DNA of 64,000 bases from an uncultured Lachnospiraceae bacterium (GTDB lineage Bacteria > Bacillota > Clostridia > Lachnospirales > Lachnospiraceae), in the NCBI GenBank assembly GCA_910588655.1, contig CAJUPJ010000007.1, forward strand, positions 1 through 64,000, given 5' to 3'. How positions within the stretch are numbered: the stretch's first letter is position 1; the number at the start of each line of letters is the position of its first letter. A program made the translations under genes and the position numbers. Shown in pieces: positions 35,228 through 44,064 of this stretch. Under the pieces are notes generated by a model. That model was given only the letters and a program-made list of their open reading frames with translations, had not been told where the DNA came from and ran no database searches.

Positions 35228-36769
35228 ATGTATAACAGGATAAAAGACATATGGAATAAGTTCCTTAAAAAGTCACATATTAAAAAGGTATGGCAGTTTA
35301 TAATTAAAAACGATATTGTAGTAAAGATATATTTATCCTTTACATTTGTGCTTGTGCTTACAAGCCTGCTTACAGGAATTATATTTATCAGGTTATACAG
35401 ACAGAACTATATACGTTCACATTCAGAACTTCTTGCAAAACAGGGACGCAGGATTGCAAGAAGGGTAGCAAGTTTTGAGAGAAACGGCAGGATTGAACAG
35501 TTTCAGAAGTATAGTACATATATTGATGAAATTGAAGGTGCGGAAAATACTGATGTCTGGATAATTTCTAATGAAGATGCAGTAAAACCTCTTAATAAAG
35601 AATATACTATGGACACAGCTAATGGTGTGCTTGCAGATGCATATGATGTGCTCTATGCTGCATATAAAGGAAAGATTTCTTCCAGTTCCAGTTTTGATGA
35701 TATCTATGGAATGGCTACTTTAAGGGTTGCCATTCCAGTTTTTAATAAGGAAACAGGCGAGGCAAGCGGTGCTGTTATGATGGTATCAATGATTGACAAG
35801 CAGACTATGGGTATTGACAAGGGTACTTACCTTATAATTTTAAGCCTGTTCCTGTCGTTCCTTGTATCATTTGTGGTCGCATTTTTATTTTCACAGTATC
35901 TGTCAAAGCCGCTTGCTAAAATAAGCAGGAATATAAACAGGATTTCAAAAGGGGATTATTCTTCAATAGCACCCAAAAAGCCCCAGACACAGCTTGGAAG
36001 GATTGAAACTACACTGGACAGGCTTGCTACACAGCTTGGGCAGGCTGAAAAAGAGCGTGAGAGTTTAGAGCAGGTAAGAAGGGACTTTTTTGCTAATGTA
36101 TCACATGAATTAAGGACACCAATTACTGTTATACGTGGTTACGCAGAAACGCTTAATGATGGTGTTATAACTGATACAGGTGCAGTAGAAGACCTGTACC
36201 AGCGTATGCTGTCCGAGTGCCAGGGGATGGAACGGCTTGTAGGAGACTTGTTTATACTATCTAAGATGCAGAACCCTGATTTCCAGGTGGAGAAAGAGCC
36301 CGTAAGCCTTATGCAGGTATTTGGAGATATAGGCAGGAGCAGCAAGGTAATAGGCAGGGAGAAGAATATCCAGTTTAAAAGCAGTTTCCCTGAAAATGAC
36401 CCATGTATGGTACTTGGTGATTATGTGCGTTTGCGCCAGATGTTTCTTATAATAATAGATAATGCAGTTAAATTCTCACATGAAAATGGGACTATAACAA
36501 CAGAGATATATAAAAGCAATGAAAAACTCCATATAAGTATTGAAGATGAAGGTGTAGGTATATCTAAAGAAGAACTGCCATTTATATTTGAAAAGTTCTA
36601 TAAGTCCAAATTAAAACAGAATGAGAAAGGCACAGGGCTAGGGCTTATGATTGCAAGGCAGATAGCATTAAAGCATGACGGGACATTATCAGTACAGAGT
36701 GAGAAAGGCAAAGGAACTAAATTTACATTTGTATTTGATGAATGTACTTCAATGGATGAATATGAGTAA
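35228..36769 (+). CDS. Membrane sensor histidine kinase
   Basis: A 513-residue kinase. The first membrane helix (about 33-55) and the second (about 200-223) enclose an external sensor domain of about 145 residues. A HAMP segment (about 224-275) follows, then HisKA with His293 in SHELRTPIT. The ATPase domain has VRLRQMFLIIIDNAVKFS, DEGVGIS and GTGLGLMIARQ. The start at 35228 follows GGAAAGG; the GTG at 35219 overlaps it. Cognate partner of the preceding regulator. Confidence 0.92.
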   Translation: MYNRIKDIWNKFLKKSHIKKVWQFIIKNDIVVKIYLSFTFVLVLTSLLTGIIFIRLYRQNYIRSHSELLAKQGRRIARRVASFERNGRIEQFQKYSTYIDEIEGAENTDVWIISNEDAVKPLNKEYTMDTANGVLADAYDVLYAAYKGKISSSSSFDDIYGMATLRVAIPVFNKETGEASGAVMMVSMIDKQTMGIDKGTYLIILSLFLSFLVSFVVAFLFSQYLSKPLAKISRNINRISKGDYSSIAPKKPQTQLGRIETTLDRLATQLGQAEKERESLEQVRRDFFANVSHELRTPITVIRGYAETLNDGVITDTGAVEDLYQRMLSECQGMERLVGDLFILSKMQNPDFQVEKEPVSLMQVFGDIGRSSKVIGREKNIQFKSSFPENDPCMVLGDYVRLRQMFLIIIDNAVKFSHENGTITTEIYKSNEKLHISIEDEGVGISKEELPFIFEKFYKSKLKQNEKGTGLGLMIARQIALKHDGTLSVQSEKGKGTKFTFVFDECTSMDEYE

Positions 36770-36780
36770 ACTATAAATAA

Positions 36781-37137
36781 TTAGAAGCATCCAAAGAATT
36801 TAAGGAATTCTTTCCAGCCTGAAATATAAACCACAGCAGCATACAATATTATAAAGGCAAGCAAGGGCAGCACAATAAAAGATTTCCTTTTATTGTAGCA
36901 CTTTTTGCAAAGCAGGGCTGTAACAGGTAATATTGCAAGCAGCCAGAATATAAGCAGTATAATTCCCAGAAATATTGAAACATCAGCTTCAGAACCCAGG
37001 TCATATGCATATCCTTTGCTATGTCCTGTAATATACATGTATATACAGCCAGTCCATAGTGGGGAAATTATGCTTATAAACAAAAACCATATTACAGAAA
37101 TAAAACCTATTGCCTTTTTTATAATAGTTTTACCCAT
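36781..37137 (-). CDS. Small membrane protein, unknown
   Basis: A 118-residue protein with three clear hydrophobic helices (about 10-35, 50-75 and 85-107), Lys-rich between helices 2 and 3. No family is recognised. AAGGAG lies about 10 bases before the ATG. It converges on the kinase gene with only 11 bases between stops and no obvious terminator. Confidence 0.6.
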   Translation of the reverse strand: MGKTIIKKAIGFISVIWFLFISIISPLWTGCIYMYITGHSKGYAYDLGSEADVSIFLGIILLIFWLLAILPVTALLCKKCYNKRKSFIVLPLLAFIILYAAVVYISGWKEFLKFFGCF

Positions 37138-37199
37138 AAAACACTGTCTCCTTACTAATTTATATTTATGTGAAACCTGTTACCATAAATATACAGTAA

Positions 37200-37229
37200 A
37201 ACATAAAAATAAGATAACTGTAAATTATT
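37200..37229 (+). repeat. Isolated flank motif of the palindromic element family
   Basis: ACATAAAAATAAGATAACTGTAAAT matches the flank seen after element copies 2, 5 and 6 and at 26584, but no element arms are visible beside it. It may be a remnant. Confidence 0.4.
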
Positions 37230-37281
37230 TAAAATTTATAGTTGTAATTTCCGCGAAAAATGTATATACTATATTGTAGAA

Positions 37282-37465
37282 AGATTTCCTGGGGTGTTCG
37301 ATACTCCTGACATTTTGAACCTACACCTGTTGATTGGGATTCCTACATTTTTGTATTGATGCCAGGCCTCCTCTGAGTGGAAGGCAGATATACAGATGCG
37401 GTTGCCCACCTGGCTTAATTGCTAGGACTCAAAATTCAGGAACCGGCATTTTGGGGGTCTTCTTT
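37282..37465 (+). ncRNA. ssrS: 6S RNA (SsrS)
   Basis: About 185 bases with the 6S architecture. The 5' strand TTTCCTGGGGTGTTCGATACTC carries the conserved GGTGTTCG. The 3' strand CGGCATTTTGGGGGTCTTC is the counterpart of the E. coli end CGGCATCTCGGAGATTCC. Between them lie a long interrupted helix and the central bubble, with GGTTGCCCACCTGGC hairpin sequences on the 3' side. 6S RNA mimics an open promoter and sequesters sigma-A RNA polymerase. A promoter-like TATACTATATT stands just upstream and a strong terminator downstream. Ends are estimates. Confidence 0.85.
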
Positions 37466-37483
37466 AAGTTTGTTTTTTCTGTC

Positions 37484-37510
37484 AGGGGCTTGTAAACAAG
37501 CCCCTTTTTT
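37484..37510 (+). terminator. Terminator after 6S RNA
   Basis: GGGGCTTG/CAAGCCCC stem with a TAAA loop followed by TTTTTT. Textbook intrinsic terminator. Confidence 0.93.
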
Positions 37511-37562
37511 GGTAGAATTATAAAGCTGTATTATTAACGGCATAACAAAGGAGGTAAAAGAC

Positions 37563-38537
37563 ATGGCACAGAAGGGTAATTTACTTACATTCCGCCCAGA
37601 TATAAAAGTAGTGGATGCAACTATAAGGGACGGGGGACTTGTAAATGATTTTAATTTTACAGATGATTTTGTAAAGGATTTATATAAAGCAAATGTAAAG
37701 GCAAAAGTTGATTATATGGAATTTGGCTACCGTGCTGATAAGGAAATGTTTGATACAGAGGGTTTTGGCAAATGGAAATTTTCAACAGATGATGATATAC
37801 GCAGCATAGTAGGAGATAATAACACAGAACTGAAAATTGCAATTATGGCTGATACGGGACGTTGTAATTATAAAGAGGATATACATGAACGGAGTGAAAG
37901 CCCGGTTGACCTTGTACGTATAGCTACATATGTAAATGCAATGCCAGCCGCCCTTGATATGATAGAGGATGCCCATAAGAAGGGGTATGAAACAACATGT
38001 AATATAATGGCAATATCCAATGCCAAGGAGTCGGATATTGCTGCTGCACTTGAAATGCTTGGGCAGAGCCCGGTAGACGGCATATATATTGTAGACAGCT
38101 ATGGTTCAATATATCCGGAACAGACCAGGGTTATTGCAGAGCAGTATATGGAAATTGGTGACAAATATGACAAATATATTGGCATACATGCACATAATAA
38201 CCAGCAGCTTGCATTTGCCAATACAATAGAGGCGTGTGCACAGGGTGTTTCTTACCTTGATGCAACCATGAGCGGCATGGGGCGTGGTGCAGGCAACTGC
38301 CCTATGGAACTGCTGCTTGGTTTCCTTAAGAACCCTAAGTATAAATTATTCCCTGTAATCCAGTTTATTGAAAATAATATCGTTCCTTTAAAGGAAGCAG
38401 GCGTAGAATGGGGATTTGACATACCATACCTGCTTACAGGATACTTAAACCAGCATCCAAGGGCTGCAATTGCAGCTATGAAAGAAGGACGTAAGGATTA
38501 TTCAGGATTTTATAAAGAAATAATTGATAAAGACTGA
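37563..38537 (+). CDS. HMGL-like aldolase (DRE-TIM superfamily)
   Basis: A 324-residue TIM-barrel protein. The N-terminal motif DATIRDGGLVND corresponds to the DxTLRDG metal and substrate site of 2-isopropylmalate synthase, HMG-CoA lyase and 4-hydroxy-2-oxovalerate aldolase. The metal-binding GIHAHNNQQLAFAN near 212 supplies HxH. DGIYIVDSYGSIYP is the matching strand. The substrate is unknown; no aldehyde dehydrogenase partner is adjacent, so the valerate pathway is unlikely. AAAGGAGGT precedes the ATG. murI follows 79 bases later. Confidence 0.82.
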   Translation: MAQKGNLLTFRPDIKVVDATIRDGGLVNDFNFTDDFVKDLYKANVKAKVDYMEFGYRADKEMFDTEGFGKWKFSTDDDIRSIVGDNNTELKIAIMADTGRCNYKEDIHERSESPVDLVRIATYVNAMPAALDMIEDAHKKGYETTCNIMAISNAKESDIAAALEMLGQSPVDGIYIVDSYGSIYPEQTRVIAEQYMEIGDKYDKYIGIHAHNNQQLAFANTIEACAQGVSYLDATMSGMGRGAGNCPMELLLGFLKNPKYKLFPVIQFIENNIVPLKEAGVEWGFDIPYLLTGYLNQHPRAAIAAMKEGRKDYSGFYKEIIDKD

Positions 38538-38616
38538 CACGTATTTTACATGCCCTGCATTTTATATATTATGGATTGCAGGGTTTGTTGTTTGCATGGT
38601 GTTTAGGGGGATTATT

Positions 38617-39393
38617 ATGGAAAGCAGTATGAAACCTATAGGTGTTTTTGACTCAGGTGTTGGCGGCATAAGTGTTTTAAGGGAGCTTGTAAAACAGATG
38701 CCGGGTGAAGATTTTATATATTTTGGGGACTCTGTACATGCACCATATGGGACAAAGCCTTTAGAAGAGGTAAGGCAGCTTACAATTACTAATGTGCGTT
38801 TTCTTCTTGAAAATGGGGCAAAGTCAATAGTAGTTGCCTGCAATACAGCTACAAGTGCCGCTGTTGCACAGCTCCGGAGGATGTACCCGGATGTGCCGCT
38901 TGTAGGGATAGAGCCTGCAATTAAGCCAGCAGTAATGTATAAAGAAAATTCGTGTATAGTTGTTATGGCAACACCCATGACATTAAAACAGGAGAAATTC
39001 CAGAACCTTATGCACCAGTATGAAAATATGGCTGATATAGTACCACTGCCATGCCCTGGGCTTATGGAGTTTGTAGAGCGTGGAATACTTGACGGGGAAG
39101 AATTAACAATATACCTGGAAAGTCTGCTTGGCTCTGTTAATAAAGATATAAATTCCGTAGTGCTTGGCTGTACGCATTATCCATTTGTTAAGGATGTAAT
39201 ACAGAGAATTACAGGTGATGGTGTTATGGTATTTGACGGAGGTGAGGGCACTGCACGTGAAATGAAACGCAGGCTTGCGGAGGCAGGGCTTTTAAACCAG
39301 GGCAGCAAAAAGGGCAGTGTAAGATTTATAAACAGCCTTGATACAGATGATGAATTAAAGCTATGTGAATTTCTTCTTACATATAAAAGATAA
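38617..39393 (+). CDS. murI: Glutamate racemase
   Basis: A 258-residue enzyme that makes D-glutamate for peptidoglycan. Motifs are FDSGVGGISV at 11-20, YFGDSVHAPYGTK, the first catalytic Cys75 in VVACNTATS, and the second in LGCTHYPF near 180. The start at 38617 follows AGGGGGATT; the in-frame start at 38524 overlaps the aldolase gene end and would add 31 residues unlike MurI. It is followed 22 bases later by a MATE transporter gene on the same strand. Confidence 0.94.
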   Translation: MESSMKPIGVFDSGVGGISVLRELVKQMPGEDFIYFGDSVHAPYGTKPLEEVRQLTITNVRFLLENGAKSIVVACNTATSAAVAQLRRMYPDVPLVGIEPAIKPAVMYKENSCIVVMATPMTLKQEKFQNLMHQYENMADIVPLPCPGLMEFVERGILDGEELTIYLESLLGSVNKDINSVVLGCTHYPFVKDVIQRITGDGVMVFDGGEGTAREMKRRLAEAGLLNQGSKKGSVRFINSLDTDDELKLCEFLLTYKR

Positions 39394-39415
39394 ATTATAG
39401 AAAGCAGGTGGTATT

Positions 39416-40765
39416 ATGTCACAGGAAAGTAAAACTTTTTATAGAAAGACATTAGCCCTTGTAATACCTATGGCACTCCAGAACCTTATTAATGTAGGTA
39501 TTTCTTCTATTGATGTAATTATGCTTGGCAAGGTTGGGGAAAAGGTGCTTTCTGGTGCTTCACTGGGCGCACAGGTACAGTTTATAATGGGGCTTCTTCT
39601 TTTTGGCGTTACTTCGGGTGCTGCTGTGCTTATGGCGCAGTACTGGGGCAAACGTGACATGCGTTCAATCGAAACAGTATTTTCCATAGCAGTAAAAATA
39701 GCACTGGCAGCAGGTGTCCTGTTTACAATTGCAGCACTGGCAGTACCGCAGGTGCTGATGTCGTTTTTTACAAATGATGATGAAGTAATGGCAAACGGGG
39801 TTATGTATCTGAGGGTTGTAAGTTTTTCTTATATACCTAATGCCTTAACCATGATTTACCTTAATTCTATAAGAAGCATGGAAAAAGTAGGTATTGGCTT
39901 AGTAACATATTTATTCTCATTGGTTACTAATATAATAGTTAATGCACTTCTTATTTTTGGTTACTTTGGTTTTCCAAAACTTGGGGTAGTGGGTGCTGCC
40001 GCTGGTACTGTCGCAGCAAGGATAGTTGAGTTTATAATTGTATTAATATATGACAAAAAATTTAATGATGTATTTACATTCCACCTAAAATATCTTAAAA
40101 TTAAGAACAAAGGGCTGGAAAGTGATTTCTTAAAAATTTCAGCACCCGTAATTGCTAATGAGCTTATGTGGGGGCTGGGTCTTTCAACAATGACTGCAAT
40201 TATTGGGCATCTTGGAAGTGCCGCAACTGCTGCTAATTCAGTAGCACAGGTATGCCGCAACCTTGCGACAGTTATAGCGTTTGGTGTTGCAAATGCTGCC
40301 GCTGTAATGATTGGCAAGGCTATAGGTGAAGGCAGCAAAGAGCTTGCTAAAATATACGGAGGGCGTTTTATAAAGCTGTCAATAGGTACAGGCGTTTTTG
40401 GAAGCCTGGTTATACTTTGTGCGAGACCTGTTATACTATCAGTTCTTGTTTTATCAGATGATGCAAGGGAACTGTTATCAATAATGATTTTAATAATGTC
40501 ATATTATGTAATAGCACAGGCATATAATACAACCCTTATTGTTGGCATATTCAGGGGTGGTGGTGATACCAGGTTCGGTTTTTTCCTTGATGTGGCGTTT
40601 ATGTGGGGAGTTTCAATAATTATAGGGTATGTAGCAGCGTTTATACTTGGGCTGCCAGCAGTAGCAGTGGCTTTTATTCTTTATTGTGATGAAGTTTTAA
40701 AAATACCTGTTTCAACATGGAGGTATAAAACATATAAGTGGCTTAATGATGTAACACGTACTTAA
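39416..40765 (+). CDS. MATE family efflux transporter
   Basis: A 449-residue protein with twelve membrane helices in two homologous halves, the MATE fold. It exports drugs or metabolites in exchange for Na+ or H+. Landmarks are PMALQNLINVGISSIDVIMLG in helix 1, GAAVLMAQYWG in helix 2, and the mirrored VIANELMWGLG...AANSVAQVCRN in the second half. AGGTGG precedes the start. Probably expressed with murI. The substrate cannot be read from sequence. Confidence 0.92.
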   Translation: MSQESKTFYRKTLALVIPMALQNLINVGISSIDVIMLGKVGEKVLSGASLGAQVQFIMGLLLFGVTSGAAVLMAQYWGKRDMRSIETVFSIAVKIALAAGVLFTIAALAVPQVLMSFFTNDDEVMANGVMYLRVVSFSYIPNALTMIYLNSIRSMEKVGIGLVTYLFSLVTNIIVNALLIFGYFGFPKLGVVGAAAGTVAARIVEFIIVLIYDKKFNDVFTFHLKYLKIKNKGLESDFLKISAPVIANELMWGLGLSTMTAIIGHLGSAATAANSVAQVCRNLATVIAFGVANAAAVMIGKAIGEGSKELAKIYGGRFIKLSIGTGVFGSLVILCARPVILSVLVLSDDARELLSIMILIMSYYVIAQAYNTTLIVGIFRGGGDTRFGFFLDVAFMWGVSIIIGYVAAFILGLPAVAVAFILYCDEVLKIPVSTWRYKTYKWLNDVTRT

Positions 40766-40829
40766 GAGGTTAAAGGGTCTTTTTTAAATAAAATTGGAAA
40801 TCTATGTAATATAGAAAGAGCGGTAGATT

Positions 40830-42785
40830 ATGTATAATGAGAAGAAAATTATTGGTGTATGCGGGGCAAGGCTTTTTAACCAGATACCTATGCAGTTTAT
40901 TAATACGTTAAAAAAGCAGAGTGAGAAAGAGGGTTACTTTATAATAGCATTTTCTTCAAACTCAGATGATGAAGAAGAAACAGACGGGTATGTGGGGGAG
41001 AGCCAGTTATATGAACTGGCAAAATATGTAAACCTGAGTGCCATTATAGTTATGTCAGAAACATTAAAAAATATGAAAATTATTAACCAGATTGTAGAAA
41101 TAGGGCATAGCAGGGATATACCTGTTTTTACACTGGATGGTGACGCAGAGGGTGCTATTAGTTTAAACTGTGATTATTATGATGGCTTTGAGGATATTGT
41201 GCGCCATGTTGTAGAATACCATGGATGCCGCAAAGTAAATATGCTTGCTGGTTTTAAGGGCAACCAGTATTCAGATGCAAGGATTGATGCTTATAAAAGA
41301 GTCCTTGTGGAAAATGGAATTCCTTTTGAACCAGAACGGCTTGCATATGGGGATTTCTGGGAACGTCCTGCACAAAAAGCAGTTGAAGGTTTTTTAAAAT
41401 CAGGTAAAGAGTTTGATGCTATAGTATGTGCCAATGATTCTATGGCGATGACAGCCTGTTCAGTTTTAAGCGGATATGGCTATGAAGTACCAGAGGATAT
41501 TATTGTTACAGGGTTTGACGGGACAATAGGGGCAGGATACCATTTCCCTGTAATTTCAACATGTGAGCCTGACTATGAAAGTGCCATAAAATTTATTATG
41601 GATAAAATAGGAAGCTGGGGAACAAGTAATACACAGGATAATGACAGGTGTACAGTAAATTTTAAGGTGAAGAAAAGCCAGTCATGTGGCTGCCTGCCAA
41701 AGACAATGTATGAAATCAATACTGTAATTTCATCGCTTTCACATTCTGTAGGGGACTGTTCATGGCATAATATAGCAATGAGTGGCATGATTACAGCCCT
41801 GCTTGATAAGGAAAACATTACAGATATAGTGGACTGTATTCCAGAATTTACACATTTATGGAGCAGTGTATTCAGGTTTGCATGTTTTAAATCCAGCCTG
41901 TTTACAAACTGTGAAGTAGCAGAAACATATTCTGGAATGACGACAATATTAGATGTAAGCAATGGAACATACCATGAAACTGGCAGGAAGTTCATGATTG
42001 AGGAATTTATGCCAGGCATTGATAAGGTTATGGCAGAAGATAATGGCATTGATGTGCTTTTTGTACGGCAGTTTAATTCAGGCAGGAATGTGTATGGCTA
42101 TATTGTTGAAGGATATCCTGTATTAGAAGAGCGTGCAATGCAGAGGTGTAACGAATTTGCAATGTTTATAACACATGCAGTTGATAATGTTATCCATAAC
42201 CATAAGCTTGCAAGTATGAATAAAGACCTTAAAAAGTTAAATAATAACCTTGAGGAAGCATATAATAAGATTGCCGGTTTATATTTAAAAGATTATATGA
42301 CAGGGCTTTATAACAGACGGGGCTTTTATGAAAAAATTGATTTGCTTGCTGCCAGCCATAAATACAAAGACAGGTATCTTTATTTATTTTCAATAGATAT
42401 TGACAGGCTTAAATATATTAATGATAATTTTGGGCATGCAGAAGGCGATTTTGCAATTACAACAGTAGCAGCTGCAATCAGTGAAACAAGCGGGGAAGAT
42501 GCCATATGTGCAAGGTTCGGCGGTGATGAATTTGTATGTGCATTTACTGCTGGCGGCTCTGGGGAATACAGTGCAGCAGAATTTTATAAAAGGCTTTTAG
42601 ATAATATAAATAATACAAAAGGTGTGAAAGACAAGGAATATCCTGTTGGTGCAAGCATTGGAATGTGCTGCTGCCATATGGAAGATGATATTGACATTGA
42701 AAATATGATATTGTCTGCGGATAAAAACATGTATAAAGATAAGTCAGAACACAGACAGGAATACCAGAAAGAAATGATAAAATAA
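40830..42785 (+). CDS. Sugar-sensor diguanylate cyclase (LacI-type sensor + GGDEF)
   Basis: A 651-residue soluble protein. Residues about 1-290 are a periplasmic-binding-like sensor domain of the LacI/GalR type (NDSMAMTACSVLSGYGYEVPEDI), but without the helix-turn-helix. A GAF-like or unassigned middle (about 300-460) leads into a coiled coil. The GGDEF domain (about 490-645) has DYMTGLYNRRGF and an intact FGGDEF, so cyclic di-GMP synthesis is predicted. The inhibitory site RxxD is replaced by SGED. There is no signal peptide or membrane helix, so it should sense an internal metabolite. A possible counterpart of the HD-GYP enzyme at 7530. Confidence 0.88.
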   Translation: MYNEKKIIGVCGARLFNQIPMQFINTLKKQSEKEGYFIIAFSSNSDDEEETDGYVGESQLYELAKYVNLSAIIVMSETLKNMKIINQIVEIGHSRDIPVFTLDGDAEGAISLNCDYYDGFEDIVRHVVEYHGCRKVNMLAGFKGNQYSDARIDAYKRVLVENGIPFEPERLAYGDFWERPAQKAVEGFLKSGKEFDAIVCANDSMAMTACSVLSGYGYEVPEDIIVTGFDGTIGAGYHFPVISTCEPDYESAIKFIMDKIGSWGTSNTQDNDRCTVNFKVKKSQSCGCLPKTMYEINTVISSLSHSVGDCSWHNIAMSGMITALLDKENITDIVDCIPEFTHLWSSVFRFACFKSSLFTNCEVAETYSGMTTILDVSNGTYHETGRKFMIEEFMPGIDKVMAEDNGIDVLFVRQFNSGRNVYGYIVEGYPVLEERAMQRCNEFAMFITHAVDNVIHNHKLASMNKDLKKLNNNLEEAYNKIAGLYLKDYMTGLYNRRGFYEKIDLLAASHKYKDRYLYLFSIDIDRLKYINDNFGHAEGDFAITTVAAAISETSGEDAICARFGGDEFVCAFTAGGSGEYSAAEFYKRLLDNINNTKGVKDKEYPVGASIGMCCCHMEDDIDIENMILSADKNMYKDKSEHRQEYQKEMIK

Positions 42786-42816
42786 TTACTGGTGTAATGT
42801 TTATGGAGGCACTGGC

Positions 42817-43248
42817 ATGAAAATATCAACTAAAGGCAGGTATGCTATAAGGGTTATGGTTGACCTTGCGGAGCAGAATCCAGACAGTTTTATAACTTTA
42901 ATGGATATAGCAGAAAGGCAGGGCATATCTGAGAAATATCTTGAATCAATAGTTTCGGTACTTAGTAAAAATGATATCCTTATATCAATGCGTGGCAAGG
43001 GCGGCGGATACAAACTTGCAAGACAGCCAGAGGAATATACAGTTGGGGAAATATTAAGGGTAACTGAGGGTTCATTTGCACCAGTTGCATGCCTTGAAAA
43101 GAAACCAAACAGGTGTGTTAATGCCACAGGCTGCAAGACGCTTAAGATGTGGGAAGGTTTTGAAAAAGTAATTAATGAATATTTTGACAATATAACTATT
43201 GCAGATTTGCTTTCAGACGGGCAGGTTATAGATAATTATGTAATATAA
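42817..43248 (+). CDS. Rrf2 family regulator with three-Cys cluster motif
   Basis: A 143-residue regulator. The winged helix-turn-helix (about 1-75) starts MKISTKGRYAIRVMVDLA and includes RQGISEKYLESIV. Three Cys (about 92, 100 and 106; spacing 7 and 5) match the Fe-S ligands of IscR-like Rrf2 proteins closely (IscR spacing 5 and 5). Relatives sense iron-sulphur status or cysteine (IscR, CymR, NsrR). It lies 66 bases upstream of the ThiF-like gene and the tetrapyrrole row and could control them; that link is inference. Confidence 0.88.
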   Translation: MKISTKGRYAIRVMVDLAEQNPDSFITLMDIAERQGISEKYLESIVSVLSKNDILISMRGKGGGYKLARQPEEYTVGEILRVTEGSFAPVACLEKKPNRCVNATGCKTLKMWEGFEKVINEYFDNITIADLLSDGQVIDNYVI

Positions 43249-43284
43249 ACCTGTACAGGAAGCATTATTTTTCATCACTATTTG

Positions 43285-43302
43285 TGCCGCCTGAAAGCGG
43301 CA
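43285..43302 (+). promoter_or_regulatory. Hairpin before the ThiF-like gene
   Basis: TGCCGC/GCGGCA stem with a CTGAAA loop, directly before ATGGGGGATTATA and the start codon. The same hairpin-plus-GGGGGATTAT arrangement precedes ahcY, and a related hairpin lies before the CdaR-like gene. Confidence 0.4.
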
Positions 43303-43314
43303 TGGGGGATTATA

Positions 43315-44064
43315 ATGGAATTTAGAGAAGAACAGATGGCAAGATACCAGCGTCACCTGGTTATAGATGAAATTGGCAGGGAAGGACAACAGAAACTTTT
43401 TGATGCAAAGGTTCTTGTAATAGGCGCAGGAGGGCTTGGTTCACCAGCAGCACTATACCTGGCGGCAGCAGGCACGGGTACTTTAGGCATTGCAGACCCC
43501 GACCTGGTGGAACTGTCAAACCTCCAAAGGCAGATAATGCACACAACAGACAGCTTAGGCAGACCGAAGGCGGAATCAGCCAGAAGGGCAGTAACAGCAA
43601 TAAACCCTTATGCTGTAGTTAATATATATAAAATATATGCAGATAAAGACAATATAATGGAATTAATAGAAGGTTATGACTTTATAATAGATGCAACTGA
43701 TAATTTTTCATCAAAGTTTCTTATTAATGACGCATGTGTAAAAGCAGGAAAACCATTTTCACATGCAGGTGTAACACGTTTCCAGGGACAGCTTTTTACC
43801 TATGTGCCAGGCAGCTCGCCATGTTACAGGTGTTTATTTAAAGAACCGCCGCCAGAAGGAGCTGTACCAGCAGGAAACCAGGCTGGGATTTTAGGTGCTG
43901 TCTGTGGTGTTACAGGAAGTTTACAGGCAATGGAAGCTGTTAAATATATTACAGGTGCAGGAGACCTGCTTACAGGCAGGATGCTTGTATTTGATGCACT
44001 GGGTATGAAGTTCCGTACTGTAAAATTCCAGAAAGACAAGGATTGTAGTGTATGTTCTGTATAA
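43315..44064 (+). CDS. ThiF/MoeB/HesA family adenylyltransferase
   Basis: A 249-residue E1-like enzyme that adenylates the C-terminus of a sulphur-carrier protein. The nucleotide motif is VIGAGGLGSPAALYLAAAG near 32, followed by the Arg finger in SNLQRQ and DATDNF near 122. Two CxxC pairs (CYRC near 171, CSVC at the C-terminus) bind structural zinc. It cannot be told apart from MoeB or ThiF without the partner carrier, which is not in the window. The start at 43315 follows a GGGGGA site. The 3' end overlaps hemA by 13 bases, so translation is coupled to the tetrapyrrole genes. Confidence 0.87.
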   Translation: MEFREEQMARYQRHLVIDEIGREGQQKLFDAKVLVIGAGGLGSPAALYLAAAGTGTLGIADPDLVELSNLQRQIMHTTDSLGRPKAESARRAVTAINPYAVVNIYKIYADKDNIMELIEGYDFIIDATDNFSSKFLINDACVKAGKPFSHAGVTRFQGQLFTYVPGSSPCYRCLFKEPPPEGAVPAGNQAGILGAVCGVTGSLQAMEAVKYITGAGDLLTGRMLVFDALGMKFRTVKFQKDKDCSVCSV

